Part shown: positions 8,942 to 17,869 of the stretch, piece by piece
How the letters are laid out: the number at the start of each line of letters is the position of its first letter
Numbering within the stretch: the stretch's first letter is position 1
Source: Gemmatimonadota bacterium
GTDB taxonomy: Bacteria > Gemmatimonadota > Gemmatimonadetes > Longimicrobiales > Gaopeijiaceae
Direction: 5' to 3'
Length of the DNA stretch: 59,248 bases
Assembly: GCA_028874995.1 (NCBI GenBank)
Contig: JAPPGM010000093.1
Span: forward strand, 1-59,248
Position numbers and translations under genes: made by a program
Notes under the pieces: generated by a model
What the model was told of the DNA's origin: nothing
The model's input: only the letters and a program-made list of their open reading frames with translations
Database searches by the model: none

Positions 8942-9595
8942 TCAGACGGCGCTTGAAGGGCACAGGTGGGAGACCGCGCATCGGTTGCAGCGCGGGCGCC
9001 GGGCGTTGCAGACCTGCCGGCCGTGAAAGATCAGCAGGTGCGCGAGCATGGTCCAGACCCGCCTCGGAAAGAGCGCCATGAGGTCCTTCTCGATCTTCTC
9101 CGGAGTGGCTTCCGCGGTGAAGCGCATCCGCCGCGACAGCCGCTTGACGTGGGTGTCCACGACCACGCCCTCGTCGATGCCGAAGGCGTTGCCGAGAATG
9201 ACGTTGGCCGTCTTGCGCCCGATCCCCGGCAGCGCGGACAGCTCCTTCATGTTCCGTGGCAGGTCTCCGCCATGTTCCTCGATGAGCGCGTTGGCCATGC
9301 CGATCAGGTTGCGGGTCTTGTTGCGGAAGAATCCCGTCGAGCGGATCACCTCTTCCAGCTGCTCGGGCAGCGCCGCGGCCAGCGACTCCGGGTCGGGATA
9401 GCGCCGGAACAGCTCGGGCGTGACCATGTTCACGCGCGCGTCGGTGCACTGCGCGGAGAGGATGGTCGCGACTGCCAGCTCGTAAGGTGACGCGTGGTTC
9501 AGCGCGCACTTGGCATCGGGGTACTCGGCAAGCAGGAGGTCGTAGATTTCGCCCGCGCGGGCGGCCCGTTTCTTCTTCGATTCGCGGGGGGTCAT
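8942..9595 (-). CDS. nth: Endonuclease III
   Basis: 217 residues. Bifunctional DNA glycosylase/AP lyase of base-excision repair that removes oxidised pyrimidines. The helix-hairpin-helix with catalytic lysine (LPGIGRKTANVI) and the catalytic aspartate (VDTHVKRLSRR) are both present. The C-terminal four cysteines with C-X6-C-X2-C-X5-C spacing (VCNARRPRCNRCAVSHLC) bind the [4Fe-4S] cluster. Length is normal for the family and the start is ATG 9595. Confidence 0.95.
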   Translation of the reverse strand: MTPRESKKKRAARAGEIYDLLLAEYPDAKCALNHASPYELAVATILSAQCTDARVNMVTPELFRRYPDPESLAAALPEQLEEVIRSTGFFRNKTRNLIGMANALIEEHGGDLPRNMKELSALPGIGRKTANVILGNAFGIDEGVVVDTHVKRLSRRMRFTAEATPEKIEKDLMALFPRRVWTMLAHLLIFHGRQVCNARRPRCNRCAVSHLCPSSAV

Positions 9596-9599
9596 GAGG

Positions 9600-9719
9600 T
9601 GGTCACGTAGATCACTGTGGGATGGCGGATGGCACCCTGGGCATCACGGATGGCATCTGGGGCATGTAGGAGTATATCCAGGGCATGGCGGATGGGTTCA
9701 TGGATGTCATGGCAGGAGG
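9600..9719. repeat. Degenerate short-period repeat around GGATGGC/GGGCATG
   Basis: Between nth and the hypothetical gene lie about ten irregular iterations of GGATGGC, GGGCAT and GGCATG words on the plus strand. Read on the minus strand this gives a periodic peptide-like pattern in a frame different from the neighbouring gene. It has no start of its own. It may be the decayed 3' end of the upstream gene or a simple-sequence expansion. Confidence 0.4.
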
Positions 9720-10535
9720 TCACAGGACTGCGTACGGAAGCGCCGTCGCCCGGGGATCCGAATGGTCCGGCGGGGGCTCGCTTGCGGGCACGGCGGAGGC
9801 AGGGCGAGAAGCCGGCTCGAGGGGCTCCCGCGTCACGCGGCCGAGTACAAGCGCCGCAAGCTTGAAGACTTCCGCCGGTGTGCAAATCCCCACGAGGCCA
9901 TCCAGTTCGGCGCCGGGAAGCGAAGTGGTGAAGTCGCCTCCTCCCTCCCTTGCGGGCCCCGACGCCCAACCCGGCATGGCAGCGAGGGGTTGGGGGGGGA
10001 CTGTCACGACCACGCATCCCGGACGGTCCCTGCGCATCCCGGCAACCATGGCCAGGTGCAGTACCCCGCTCTCGTCGCGGTGCCAGAAGAATCCGTCCAC
10101 CGATTCGGGCGGCTGATCCGGGGACTCCATCCAGACCAGGTGCTGGGGAAGCTGGACGTACCCGGCGCGCCGCTGGAGATCTCCCACCGAGCCGGCCTCT
10201 CCTCCCCCCACCACCCCCGTCCCCTCCGCCAGCAACCCACGCACCGTTTTCCGTTGCACGAGCACGACCCCCCCGCCACACCTCCAGAAGTGGTACGCAA
10301 AGAACAGGATGCCCGCGTGGTCATGCGCCGACTCCGGCGCTGCATCCTCTTCACGCAACTCCGCGAGCGCACCCTGCACCGCCCCAAGCATCACGTACGC
10401 GGCCGGATTGCCCGCATCGACCCCGCGTTCCTCCGCCTCGCGCGTGATCGCGGTGAAGCACCGTTCCGGGAACTCCGGGTCCGGGAGCAGGAGCTCGTAC
10501 GGGGTAAACCGGGCGTACGCGTCGTGGATGGCCAC
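9720..10535 (-). CDS. Hypothetical protein
   Basis: 271 residues, no family recognised. The N-terminus (MAIHDAYARFTPYELLLPD) has no signal peptide, so it is probably cytoplasmic. The middle contains FWRCGGGVVLVQRKTVRGLL and GFFWHRDESGVLHLAMVAGM, a mix of strand-like segments with His, Trp and Asp. The C-terminal 40 residues are Pro/Ala-rich and probably disordered. Codon use matches the neighbours. It lies between the symporter gene and nth on the same strand, about 30 bp downstream of the symporter stop. Confidence 0.55.
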   Translation of the reverse strand: MAIHDAYARFTPYELLLPDPEFPERCFTAITREAEERGVDAGNPAAYVMLGAVQGALAELREEDAAPESAHDHAGILFFAYHFWRCGGGVVLVQRKTVRGLLAEGTGVVGGGEAGSVGDLQRRAGYVQLPQHLVWMESPDQPPESVDGFFWHRDESGVLHLAMVAGMRRDRPGCVVVTVPPQPLAAMPGWASGPAREGGGDFTTSLPGAELDGLVGICTPAEVFKLAALVLGRVTREPLEPASRPASAVPASEPPPDHSDPRATALPYAVL

Positions 10536-10566
10536 GGTTCAACCCAGCTCCGCGGATGACGTGATC

Positions 10567-12048
10567 CTACCCGCCGCCGGGATCCGCCCCGGCCGCCCCA
10601 CCCCGCGCCGCCTGGATCCTGCGCACCATCCACCCGTTCAGCGCGAACAGCGCCAGCAGCACCACCGCCCACTGGATCAGCACCGAACCGACGTTGTAGG
10701 TCGACATCAGCGTCCACGTCTCGGCCGACCAGAAATCCTCGCCGCCTGCGGCGCGCAGCCACCAGACCATCAGCACGATCGCCTCGATCACCACCAGCCG
10801 GATCGCCCAGTCCCACCACTTCCCGATCCTAACGTCCGAATCGGGGGTGTTGATGAAGGTCTCGCGCCACTTCGTCACCCCGTACTTCAGCACGGCGAAG
10901 GCGAAGAAGAAGCCCGAGAGCATGAGGCCGACGCCCCACACCCAGTCCTGGTTCTGGAAGATCCCGATCCGCATCGCCGACGGGATGCCCAGCAGGAAGC
11001 CCGCCGTGCCCACGATCGTGATGGCGCGCTTGCGGGTCAGCCCCAGGTCGATCAGGATCCGCGACGACAGCTCGATCATGGCCACCAGGCTCGACCACGC
11101 GGCGAAGACCAGCGCGAGGAAGAAGAGGCCCATGAAGAACTGCCCCGCCGGGATCTGTGCGAAGAGTTGCGGGACCCAGATGAAGGTGAGCCCCTCGTTC
11201 CCCGCGCCCACGATCTCGTTCGCCGCCTCGGGCATCACCGAGAAGATCGTGCACATCACCATGATGCCAGCCAGCAGCGACATCGAGTTGTTGCCGAACC
11301 CGATCACGAAGCCGTTGAGCGCGGTGTCCTCGCGCGCCCGCATGTATACCGCGTAGGAAAGCACCAGTCCCCATCCGGCGCCGGTGTCCCACGCGTTCTG
11401 GGTCAGCGCCTCCAGCCAGATCTTCACGTCGCCCAGCTGGCTGAAGTCGGGGGTGAAGAGGAAAGCCAGCCCGTCGGACGCGCCCGGCATCGTCAGGGCC
11501 TTGATCGCCAGGACCACCACCAGGATCACCAGCGAGGGGATCAGGAAGCGGGCCGCGGTCTCGATGCCGCGCACCCCCTTCGCCACCACGAAGATGCCCA
11601 GCCCGATCGCGATCGCGTGGAAGAGCACCGCCTGCGGGGTGGAGTTGAAGGCACCCCAGAACTCGCCCGGCATCGCCGTCGGGATCTCGCCGCTCACCGT
11701 CGCCACGAAGAAGCGGATTGTCCACCCCATCACCACCGTGTAGTAGAAGAGGATCGCCGTGGCGACCCACGCCACCCACGCCCCCATCCACGCGAACTTC
11801 GGCCCGATCGTCTTGATGAACGACCCGACCGTGCCGCGCCGGGTCGCCTTCCCCATGCCGAATTCGAGGATCAGCAGCGGGACCGACCACAGCAGCAGGA
11901 AGACCACCCACGCCACCAGGAAGCTGCCGCCCCCGTTGGAGGCCGCGATGCGCGGGAAGCGCCAGATGTTTCCAGTACCGATCGCCATGCCGAGCATGGC
12001 CAGGAGCATTCCCCAGCGGGTGGTGAAGACTGCGGATCGGGTGGACAC
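10567..12048 (-). CDS. Sodium-dependent transporter, NSS/SNF family
   Basis: About 493 residues with 11-12 membrane segments. The Na+-site signature at the N-terminus (LGMAIGTGNIWRFPRIAASN) is typical of neurotransmitter:sodium symporters of the LeuT fold, which carry amino acids inward with Na+. I chose GTG 12048 because an AGGAG lies 8 bp before it; a TTG at 12066 is the alternative. The segment WGLVLSYAVYMRAREDTALN is the NSS TM6-7 region. Substrate unknown. The MetS-type small subunit at 1929-2042 might be its partner but is distant. Confidence 0.9.
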   Translation of the reverse strand: MSTRSAVFTTRWGMLLAMLGMAIGTGNIWRFPRIAASNGGGSFLVAWVVFLLLWSVPLLILEFGMGKATRRGTVGSFIKTIGPKFAWMGAWVAWVATAILFYYTVVMGWTIRFFVATVSGEIPTAMPGEFWGAFNSTPQAVLFHAIAIGLGIFVVAKGVRGIETAARFLIPSLVILVVVLAIKALTMPGASDGLAFLFTPDFSQLGDVKIWLEALTQNAWDTGAGWGLVLSYAVYMRAREDTALNGFVIGFGNNSMSLLAGIMVMCTIFSVMPEAANEIVGAGNEGLTFIWVPQLFAQIPAGQFFMGLFFLALVFAAWSSLVAMIELSSRILIDLGLTRKRAITIVGTAGFLLGIPSAMRIGIFQNQDWVWGVGLMLSGFFFAFAVLKYGVTKWRETFINTPDSDVRIGKWWDWAIRLVVIEAIVLMVWWLRAAGGEDFWSAETWTLMSTYNVGSVLIQWAVVLLALFALNGWMVRRIQAARGGAAGADPGGG

Positions 12049-12245
12049 GAACGCGGCTCCTTGCAAAAGGGGTGGATGACTCGGGATAGCCTACGGCTTT
12101 CGACCGGGCCGGGCCATAGGAACACGGCTCACGGAGTGTAGCCGTGCAACCATGGGAACACCGCTACGGCCCGCGCCCGGGGTCGCTGCGGCGGGCCGGA
12201 CACCCCCCGGGGCGCTCAACCGGCGATGTCTCTGCGCGGGATCCG

Positions 12246-13571
12246 CTACCCCAGCCGCCCCCGAATCCAGTCCACCACGTGGTCGAGCCCCACCCGTTCC
12301 TGCGCCAGCGTGTCCCGGTCGCGAATCGTCACCGTCCGGTCCTCCGAGGTCTGCCGGTCGATCGTGACGCACCACGGCGTCCCCGCCTCGTCCTGCCTGC
12401 GGTAGCGTCGCCCGATCGACCCCGCCTGGTCGTAGGATGCGGGAATCCTGGCCGCGCGCAGCTCCCCGAGCAGCCCCCGGGCGATCTCGGGCTGGCCGAA
12501 TTTCTTCATCAGCGGAAATACCGCGGCCTTGATCGGCGCCAGCCGCGGATCGAGCCCCAGCACCACGCGCGGCTGGCCATCGACCTCCTCTTCGCGGTAC
12601 CCGTCCACGAGGGCCACCAGCGCCGCCCGGCCCACCCCCATCGCCGTCTCCACCACGTACGGCACGTAGCGCTCCCCCGAACCGGGATCGATGTAGAGCA
12701 GACGCTTCCCCGAGTACTCCTGGTGGCGGGACAGGTCGAAGTCGGTGCGGTTGTGGACCCCTTCCAGCTCCTGCCAGCCGAAGGGGAACTCGTATTCGAG
12801 GTCCACGGCGGTCTTGGCATAGTGCGCCAGCTCGTTCGGCCCGTGGGCGTGCTGCCGGAGCTTCTCCGGTCGGATCCCGATACCGTGGTGCCACTCAAGC
12901 CGCTGCTCGAGCCAGTAGTCGAACCACTGGTCGTCGCTGCCGGGCTTGACGAAGAACTGCATCTCGGCCTGCTCGAACTCGCGGGTGCGGAAGATGAAGT
13001 TCCCCGGCGTGATCTCGTTGCGGAAGGCCTTGCCCAGCTGGGCGATCCCGAAGGGCACGCGCTGCCGCGACGTCTGCTGGACGTTGAGGAAGTTGACGTA
13101 GGAGCCCTGGGCCGTCTCGGGCCTCAGGTACACGACCGAGGCGTCCTCCTCGACCGGCCCCATGAAGGTCTTGAACATGAGGTTGAAGAGGCGCGGCTCA
13201 CCGAGGTCGCAGTCCTTGTGGTCTCCCGGCGCCACCGACGGCTTGCGCGCGCAGCCCGCCTCTTCCAGGTGGTCCGCTCGCCACCGCTTCTTGCAGGTCT
13301 TGCACTCCAGGAGCGGGTCGGTGAACCCCGAGACGTGCCCCGAGGCCTCCCATACGCGCGGGTGCATGAGGATCCCGGCGTCGAGCCCCTCGATGTCGTC
13401 GCGCGCGTGAACCATGGCGGACCACCACGCATCCGCCACGTTCTTGCGCAACTCGACCCCCAGCGGCCCGTAGTCCCAGACCGACGCGGCCCCTCCGTAG
13501 ATCTCCGAAGACTGAAAGACGAATCCCCGCCGCTTGCACAGCGAGACGATCTTCTCCATGCGGTCCGGCAC
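12246..13571 (-). CDS. glyS: Glycyl-tRNA synthetase, dimeric single-chain type
   Basis: 441 residues. Class II synthetase that charges tRNA-Gly. Family blocks: GFVFQSSEIYGGAASVWDYG at the N-terminus, motif 2 FRNEITPGNFIFRTREFEQA and motif 3-like GVGRAALVALVDGY. An inserted CKTCKKRW with a further downstream Cys suggests a zinc ribbon in the N-terminal half. This is the archaeal/eukaryotic-like alpha2 form, not the alpha2beta2 GlyQS of proteobacteria. The C-terminal anticodon-binding domain is intact (PLMKKFGQPEIARGLL, then SIGRRYRRQDEAGTPWCVT). Start ATG 13571. Confidence 0.95.
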   Translation of the reverse strand: MPDRMEKIVSLCKRRGFVFQSSEIYGGAASVWDYGPLGVELRKNVADAWWSAMVHARDDIEGLDAGILMHPRVWEASGHVSGFTDPLLECKTCKKRWRADHLEEAGCARKPSVAPGDHKDCDLGEPRLFNLMFKTFMGPVEEDASVVYLRPETAQGSYVNFLNVQQTSRQRVPFGIAQLGKAFRNEITPGNFIFRTREFEQAEMQFFVKPGSDDQWFDYWLEQRLEWHHGIGIRPEKLRQHAHGPNELAHYAKTAVDLEYEFPFGWQELEGVHNRTDFDLSRHQEYSGKRLLYIDPGSGERYVPYVVETAMGVGRAALVALVDGYREEEVDGQPRVVLGLDPRLAPIKAAVFPLMKKFGQPEIARGLLGELRAARIPASYDQAGSIGRRYRRQDEAGTPWCVTIDRQTSEDRTVTIRDRDTLAQERVGLDHVVDWIRGRLG

Positions 13572-13725
13572 GGCGTATCCCCGATCGTGTGTGTGGTGGT
13601 TGGAAAAGAAGCCCGTAACGGACGTTCCGCGGTGTTCGGGCGCCGCGGCGGTTCAACGCGAGCGTCCAACGGCCCGTGGACTGAATCCCCCCGGGTATTC
13701 GGGCGGGTTCATCCGCGGACTAAAC

Positions 13726-14667
13726 CTACCCAAGCGGCAGTTCGGGGGCATCGGCGAGAGCGGTATTGCGCACCCCGCTGCCGCCGGACCGCACGCTCGG
13801 GGATGCCGCATCGCCGTCGGCCTTCGGCGCCTGCAGCCCCGTTACCGCGGCACTCCAGCTCCACAGCCGCTCCTGCGCTTCCCTGTCACGGGCCGCGGCC
13901 GAGGGCTCGGCCCGAACGTTCTTGTGGAAGTACACGCCGTTCAAGTCCTCCTCGCGCCGCCCGACGGCCAGCTCCGCGACCACCGGACCGGCCTTCTCCG
14001 CCCTCGTCGTCCCAACTCGCGCCGCCATCCCGCCACCCGGAAACCGGCCCATGTAGTCGCGCAACAGTCCCGTGTCGTAGACGCCCGGGTGCAACACCAC
14101 CGCCTGCACCCCGGTCCCCGCGACCCGGCGGGCCAGCCCGAGGGTGAAGAGGACGTTGGCCAACTTGCTCTGCTGGTAGGCCCGCCGCCTCCGGTACCGC
14201 CGCCGCTCGAAGTTGGGGTCGCGGAAGTTGAAGGGCGGCCCCGAATGCGCGGCCGACGCCACCGTCACCACTCGGCTCGGCGTGGGCGCACCCCGCAGCC
14301 GCGGAAGCAGCAGGTTCGTCAGGAGGAAGTGACCGAGGTGGGTCACCGCCAGCTGCAATTCGAAGCCGTCGGCGCTGGTGCCGCGCTTCCGCGGGAGACA
14401 GGCGGCGTTGTTGACGAGCGCCGTGATGGGTGCCCCGGTCTCCCCGATGGTCTCCGCCGCCGCGCGGACGGAATCGAGCGAGGCCAGATCGGCGACGACG
14501 AGTCGGTGATTTCCGCGATTGTGAGGCGAGTGCAACGAATGGAGGGCCACCTCGCCCCGCTCCTCGTCGCGGCACACCAGGATCAGGTCGTAGCCGCGGC
14601 CGGCCAGATTCCGTGCCGTCGCCAACCCCACGCCCCGGTTGCCTCCGGTGACAATGACCGTCCTCAT
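13726..14667 (-). CDS. Short-chain dehydrogenase/reductase (retinol dehydrogenase-like)
   Basis: 313 residues from ATG 14667, directly preceded by GGGAGGAG. Rossmann-fold NAD(P) binding: TVIVTGGNRGVGLATARNLA at the N-terminus, ALVNNAACLP for the NNAG-like strand (with A for G), and the catalytic YQQSK near residue 170 (YxxxK) after VVTVASAAHSG. The overall order resembles RDH/WWOX-type SDRs. Substrate unknown. It is divergent from nfuA with about 140 bp between the two starts. Confidence 0.85.
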   Translation of the reverse strand: MRTVIVTGGNRGVGLATARNLAGRGYDLILVCRDEERGEVALHSLHSPHNRGNHRLVVADLASLDSVRAAAETIGETGAPITALVNNAACLPRKRGTSADGFELQLAVTHLGHFLLTNLLLPRLRGAPTPSRVVTVASAAHSGPPFNFRDPNFERRRYRRRRAYQQSKLANVLFTLGLARRVAGTGVQAVVLHPGVYDTGLLRDYMGRFPGGGMAARVGTTRAEKAGPVVAELAVGRREEDLNGVYFHKNVRAEPSAAARDREAQERLWSWSAAVTGLQAPKADGDAASPSVRSGGSGVRNTALADAPELPLG

Positions 14668-14808
14668 CTCCTCCCGCGCTTCGTTCAGGGGCCGTTGGTG
14701 CCGTGTGGACACCCTCACCATGGTCGGGGCATATTAAGGCATTGGCTCCGCACCTGGTATGTTCGCACGCTCGGACATCCGTGTTCATCGGCACCAACGA
14801 GGAATGAA

Positions 14809-15399
14809 ATGAAGCTCAACTTTTCGGACAAGGCCCGCGACATGGTCACGTCCTTCATGGATCTGGAGGAGGACGGGCTGCAGGCCCTCAGAATCGCGGT
14901 CGACGGAAGTCCCTTCGCACCCAACTACGAGCTCACGCTGGTCGACTCCGACAGCCGGGGCGAGTCCGACCTGGAGGTGGACGCGGGATCCTTCACCGTG
15001 CTGGTGGACCAGGCGAGCGCGGACCGGTTGAACGGCGCGACGGTGGATTTCGTCGAGACCATCCAGGAGAGCGGTTTCCAGATCACCCCGGATCCGGACG
15101 CCGTAAAGGCGGCGATGGGCGACGCGGGCCCCGCGGGCGAACTGGCCGACCGGGTCACGCACGTCCTGGACACCGAGATCAACCCGGCGATCGCCGCGCA
15201 CGGCGGCGTGATCAACCTGGTGGATGTGCAGGGAACGGAGATCTTCATCGAGATGGCGGGTGGCTGCCAGGGGTGCGCCATGTCGCGCATGACTCTGCGC
15301 CAGGGGGTCGAGCGCATGGTGTCGCAATCGGTTCCGGAGGTTACCGCGATCCACGACGTGACCGACCACGCGAGCGGGGACAACCCCTATTTCACGTGA
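14809..15399 (+). CDS. nfuA: NfuA-like iron-sulfur cluster carrier
   Basis: 196 residues from ATG 14809. An N-terminal degenerate A-type (HesB-like) domain (MKLNFSDKARDMVTSFMDLE) is followed by a C-terminal NifU domain. That domain holds INPAIAAHGGVINLVDVQG and the cluster-binding CxxC in GGCQGCAMSRMTLRQGVE. NfuA receives [4Fe-4S] clusters and passes them to apoproteins; Nth in this window is one plausible kind of client. The C-terminal domain is fully conserved, the N-terminal one lacks cysteines. Confidence 0.87.
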   Translation: MKLNFSDKARDMVTSFMDLEEDGLQALRIAVDGSPFAPNYELTLVDSDSRGESDLEVDAGSFTVLVDQASADRLNGATVDFVETIQESGFQITPDPDAVKAAMGDAGPAGELADRVTHVLDTEINPAIAAHGGVINLVDVQGTEIFIEMAGGCQGCAMSRMTLRQGVERMVSQSVPEVTAIHDVTDHASGDNPYFT

Positions 15400-15466
15400 T
15401 CCGGTGCTCGTGAAGGCCGGGACGGCGGCGGGTGGGGGACCGCGCGCTGTTGCGGGCTGACGGGGA

Positions 15467-16819
15467 GTGTCCCTCCGCACGTTGATACGCGACGCCGCGG
15501 TCGTTCTGCCACGGGAGACCGTGCGGACCTCGCTGCTGATCGAAGGGGGGCGGATCGCGGCGGTCGGCGCGGCGGCGCACACACGCGCGGACGAGGCGGT
15601 CGACGGGACCGGGCTCCATCTCATGCCGGGCGTGATCGACGACCAGGTGCACTTCCGCGACCCCGGCCTCACCCACAAGGAGGACCTGCGCACCGGGAGC
15701 CGTGCGTGCGCCGCCGGGGGCGTGACCTCGTTTCTGGAAATGCCGAACACCGACCCCCAGACGGTCACCGTCGAGGCGCTCACGGAGAAGCTGGCGCTGG
15801 CGGGGCGGCGCGCGGTGGTCAACTACGGCTTCTACATCGGCGCCACGACCGACAACCTGGCCGAACTGAAGCGCGCCCGCCGCACGCCCGGGATCAAGAT
15901 CTTCATCGGGTCGAGCACCGGGAACATGCTGGTTGACGACCAGGAGCGGCTCGAGGAGATCTTCGCCGAAACCACGCTCCCGATCACGGCCCACTGCGAG
16001 GACGAGGCGACCGTGCGCGCCAACCGGGCGAAGCTGCGGCCGCCGCTGACCGTCCACGACCACTCCCGCATCCGCGACCGCCGCGCGGCCGTGACCGCCA
16101 CTCTGCGCGCGATCGACCTGGCCCGGCGCCACAAACACCGCTTCCACGTCCTGCATGTGTCAACCGCGGAGGAGGTCGAGATACTCGCCCGGCAGCGCGA
16201 CGGCCTCGTCACGGCCGAGGTCTGCCCCCACCACCTCTTCCTCGACGCGTCGGATTACAGCCGCCTCGGCACGCTCGCCCAGATGAACCCCTCGCTGAAG
16301 ACGGCCGACGACCGGGCGGCGCTCTGGCGCGGCCTGCAGGAAGGCGCCATCCAGATCATCGCCACCGACCACGCGCCCCACACCCTCGCGGAGAAGGCCG
16401 CCCCCTACCCCGCTTCACCCTCCGGCGTCCCGGCGGTCGAAGTGGTGCTGCCACTCATGCTCAACGAGGTCAACCGGGGTCGCTGCACGCTGCAGGACCT
16501 GGCCGCGTGGATGTGCGACCGTCCGGCCCGGATCTGGGACATCGTGGGCAAGGGACGGATCGAGGAGGGGTGGGACGCCGACCTGGTGCTCGTGGACATG
16601 GCGGCCGAGCGGGCGGTCCGCAACGCCGAGCAGCGGACGAAGTGCGGGTGGAGTCCGTGGGACGGGACGGTGCTGAAGGGGTGGCCGGTGCGGACGTGGG
16701 TGGGGGGGAGGACGGTCTTCGCCGAGGGGCGGGTGGAGCGGGGGGCGGTGGGGCGGGAAATCGTCTTCGATCACGCGCGGGGGGGTTATTGGGCTACTCG
16801 AAACCCGCTGTCTTCCTGA
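15467..16819 (+). CDS. pyrC: Dihydroorotase (amidohydrolase family)
   Basis: 450 residues from a GTG. It closes carbamoyl aspartate to dihydroorotate in pyrimidine synthesis. The metal region reads [18 protein letters not shown], so the first His of the usual HxH is Gln. This QVH form, together with [14 protein letters not shown], marks a known subgroup shared with Bacteroidota (from memory). Further family blocks: [32 protein letters not shown] and the catalytic Asp in [18 protein letters not shown]. The C-terminus closes with [20 protein letters not shown]. The 3' end overlaps the convergent EEP gene by 26 bp. Confidence 0.87.
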   Translation: MSLRTLIRDAAVVLPRETVRTSLLIEGGRIAAVGAAAHTRADEAVDGTGLHLMPGVIDDQVHFRDPGLTHKEDLRTGSRACAAGGVTSFLEMPNTDPQTVTVEALTEKLALAGRRAVVNYGFYIGATTDNLAELKRARRTPGIKIFIGSSTGNMLVDDQERLEEIFAETTLPITAHCEDEATVRANRAKLRPPLTVHDHSRIRDRRAAVTATLRAIDLARRHKHRFHVLHVSTAEEVEILARQRDGLVTAEVCPHHLFLDASDYSRLGTLAQMNPSLKTADDRAALWRGLQEGAIQIIATDHAPHTLAEKAAPYPASPSGVPAVEVVLPLMLNEVNRGRCTLQDLAAWMCDRPARIWDIVGKGRIEEGWDADLVLVDMAAERAVRNAEQRTKCGWSPWDGTVLKGWPVRTWVGGRTVFAEGRVERGAVGREIVFDHARGGYWATRNPLSS

Positions 16820-17795
16820 TATCCCCCACCAGCGGATAGTGATCCGATCCGAAGCTGTCATCCAGCGTACGATACTCGCCTCGCCAACCGGGCGGGAGCC
16901 TGAACAGCAGGTAGTCCGCGCGGCGCAGCCAGCCGCCGACCTCCAGGTGGTGGGTGGGCCGGGGATCCGGGTGTTCCGGCTGGCGGAACGTCCTTCTGGC
17001 CAGCGTGTAGGCAGCTTCCCGGCGTCCGAACATCCATGTGTTGAGGTCACCGCCCAGGACGAAGGCATCCGCATGTGAATTGCCCGGGAAGACGCCCAGG
17101 AGCCCTGCCATCTGCCGACCGCGTCCACTTCCAAGGGTACGCCAAGCGCGGGCCCACGGAGCACGATTCTCCAGATGCACCGAACACAGCGCCACCCGAC
17201 GGCCGCCGATGGTCACCTCCGCCGCCACCACCACCCTTCGCTGCCGCTCGAACGGGAGTTCGATGGCGCGCGCCGAAGAGAGCGGCACGTTGGCGAGGAT
17301 CGCGTTCCCCCGGTCTTCCGGCGGGCTTCCGTCCGGCCCCCCGTTCCGCATCGACGGGACGTAGACCAGGGACAGCGAGGCTTCCCGCGCGAACGACACG
17401 ATGTCGGTTCGGTCTTCACCCTGCGGCGTGCCCGTGATGCGGTCGGCCCAGGCGCTGCCGGCGGCCGCCTCCGGAAGATCGGGGCCGGTGGCAAAGACCT
17501 CCTGCAGCAGCAGGACCGCGGGCACCGCCTCCTTGCCGGTATCCGGAGCGATCCGATTCCACAGCCTCCGAATTGCCCCGCCCCCGACCTGTGCGTTCCA
17601 GGCGGCCACCGTCAAGGGCAGCTTCGGCGCGCCGATTCCGGTGGCGTTGCGCACCCGAACCGGTCCCACCGCGGCCCGCCAGCGCGCGAGTTCGGGTTCG
17701 TCGCGGCCCGTCGCCGCCGGGGTCCACCGGATCGATGGCGCCGGCCGGCCATCCGGATCCACGCTTTGCCTCCACCGGTCGCTCAAGTGCCGCAA
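16794..17795 (-). CDS. Endonuclease/exonuclease/phosphatase-family hydrolase
   Basis: 333 residues. The EEP fold is shown by [13 protein letters not shown] (first strand with Asn), VLLLQEVF (catalytic Glu), [31 protein letters not shown] (Asp/Asn pair) and the terminal [12 protein letters not shown] (Ser-Asp-His). All expected catalytic positions of this metal-dependent phosphodiesterase superfamily are present. Substrate (DNA, lipid or other phosphodiester) is not readable. There is no clear signal peptide. It is convergent with pyrC and divergent from gpmI. Confidence 0.82.
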   Translation of the reverse strand: MRHLSDRWRQSVDPDGRPAPSIRWTPAATGRDEPELARWRAAVGPVRVRNATGIGAPKLPLTVAAWNAQVGGGAIRRLWNRIAPDTGKEAVPAVLLLQEVFATGPDLPEAAAGSAWADRITGTPQGEDRTDIVSFAREASLSLVYVPSMRNGGPDGSPPEDRGNAILANVPLSSARAIELPFERQRRVVVAAEVTIGGRRVALCSVHLENRAPWARAWRTLGSGRGRQMAGLLGVFPGNSHADAFVLGGDLNTWMFGRREAAYTLARRTFRQPEHPDPRPTHHLEVGGWLRRADYLLFRLPPGWRGEYRTLDDSFGSDHYPLVGDIRKTAGFE

Positions 17796-17869
17796 TGCCT
17801 TTCGTTAGATTGGTCACCGCCGCCCCGGCCCCGCCGAGCGTCTATCCGCGTACAGGAATCCGCCGCTCC

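Noticed and set aside
10309-14147. Very long plus-strand frames (over 600 codons) opposite the symporter and glyS
   Set aside because: Both are antisense to clearly recognisable minus-strand genes; their products are charged low-complexity sequences with no domains.
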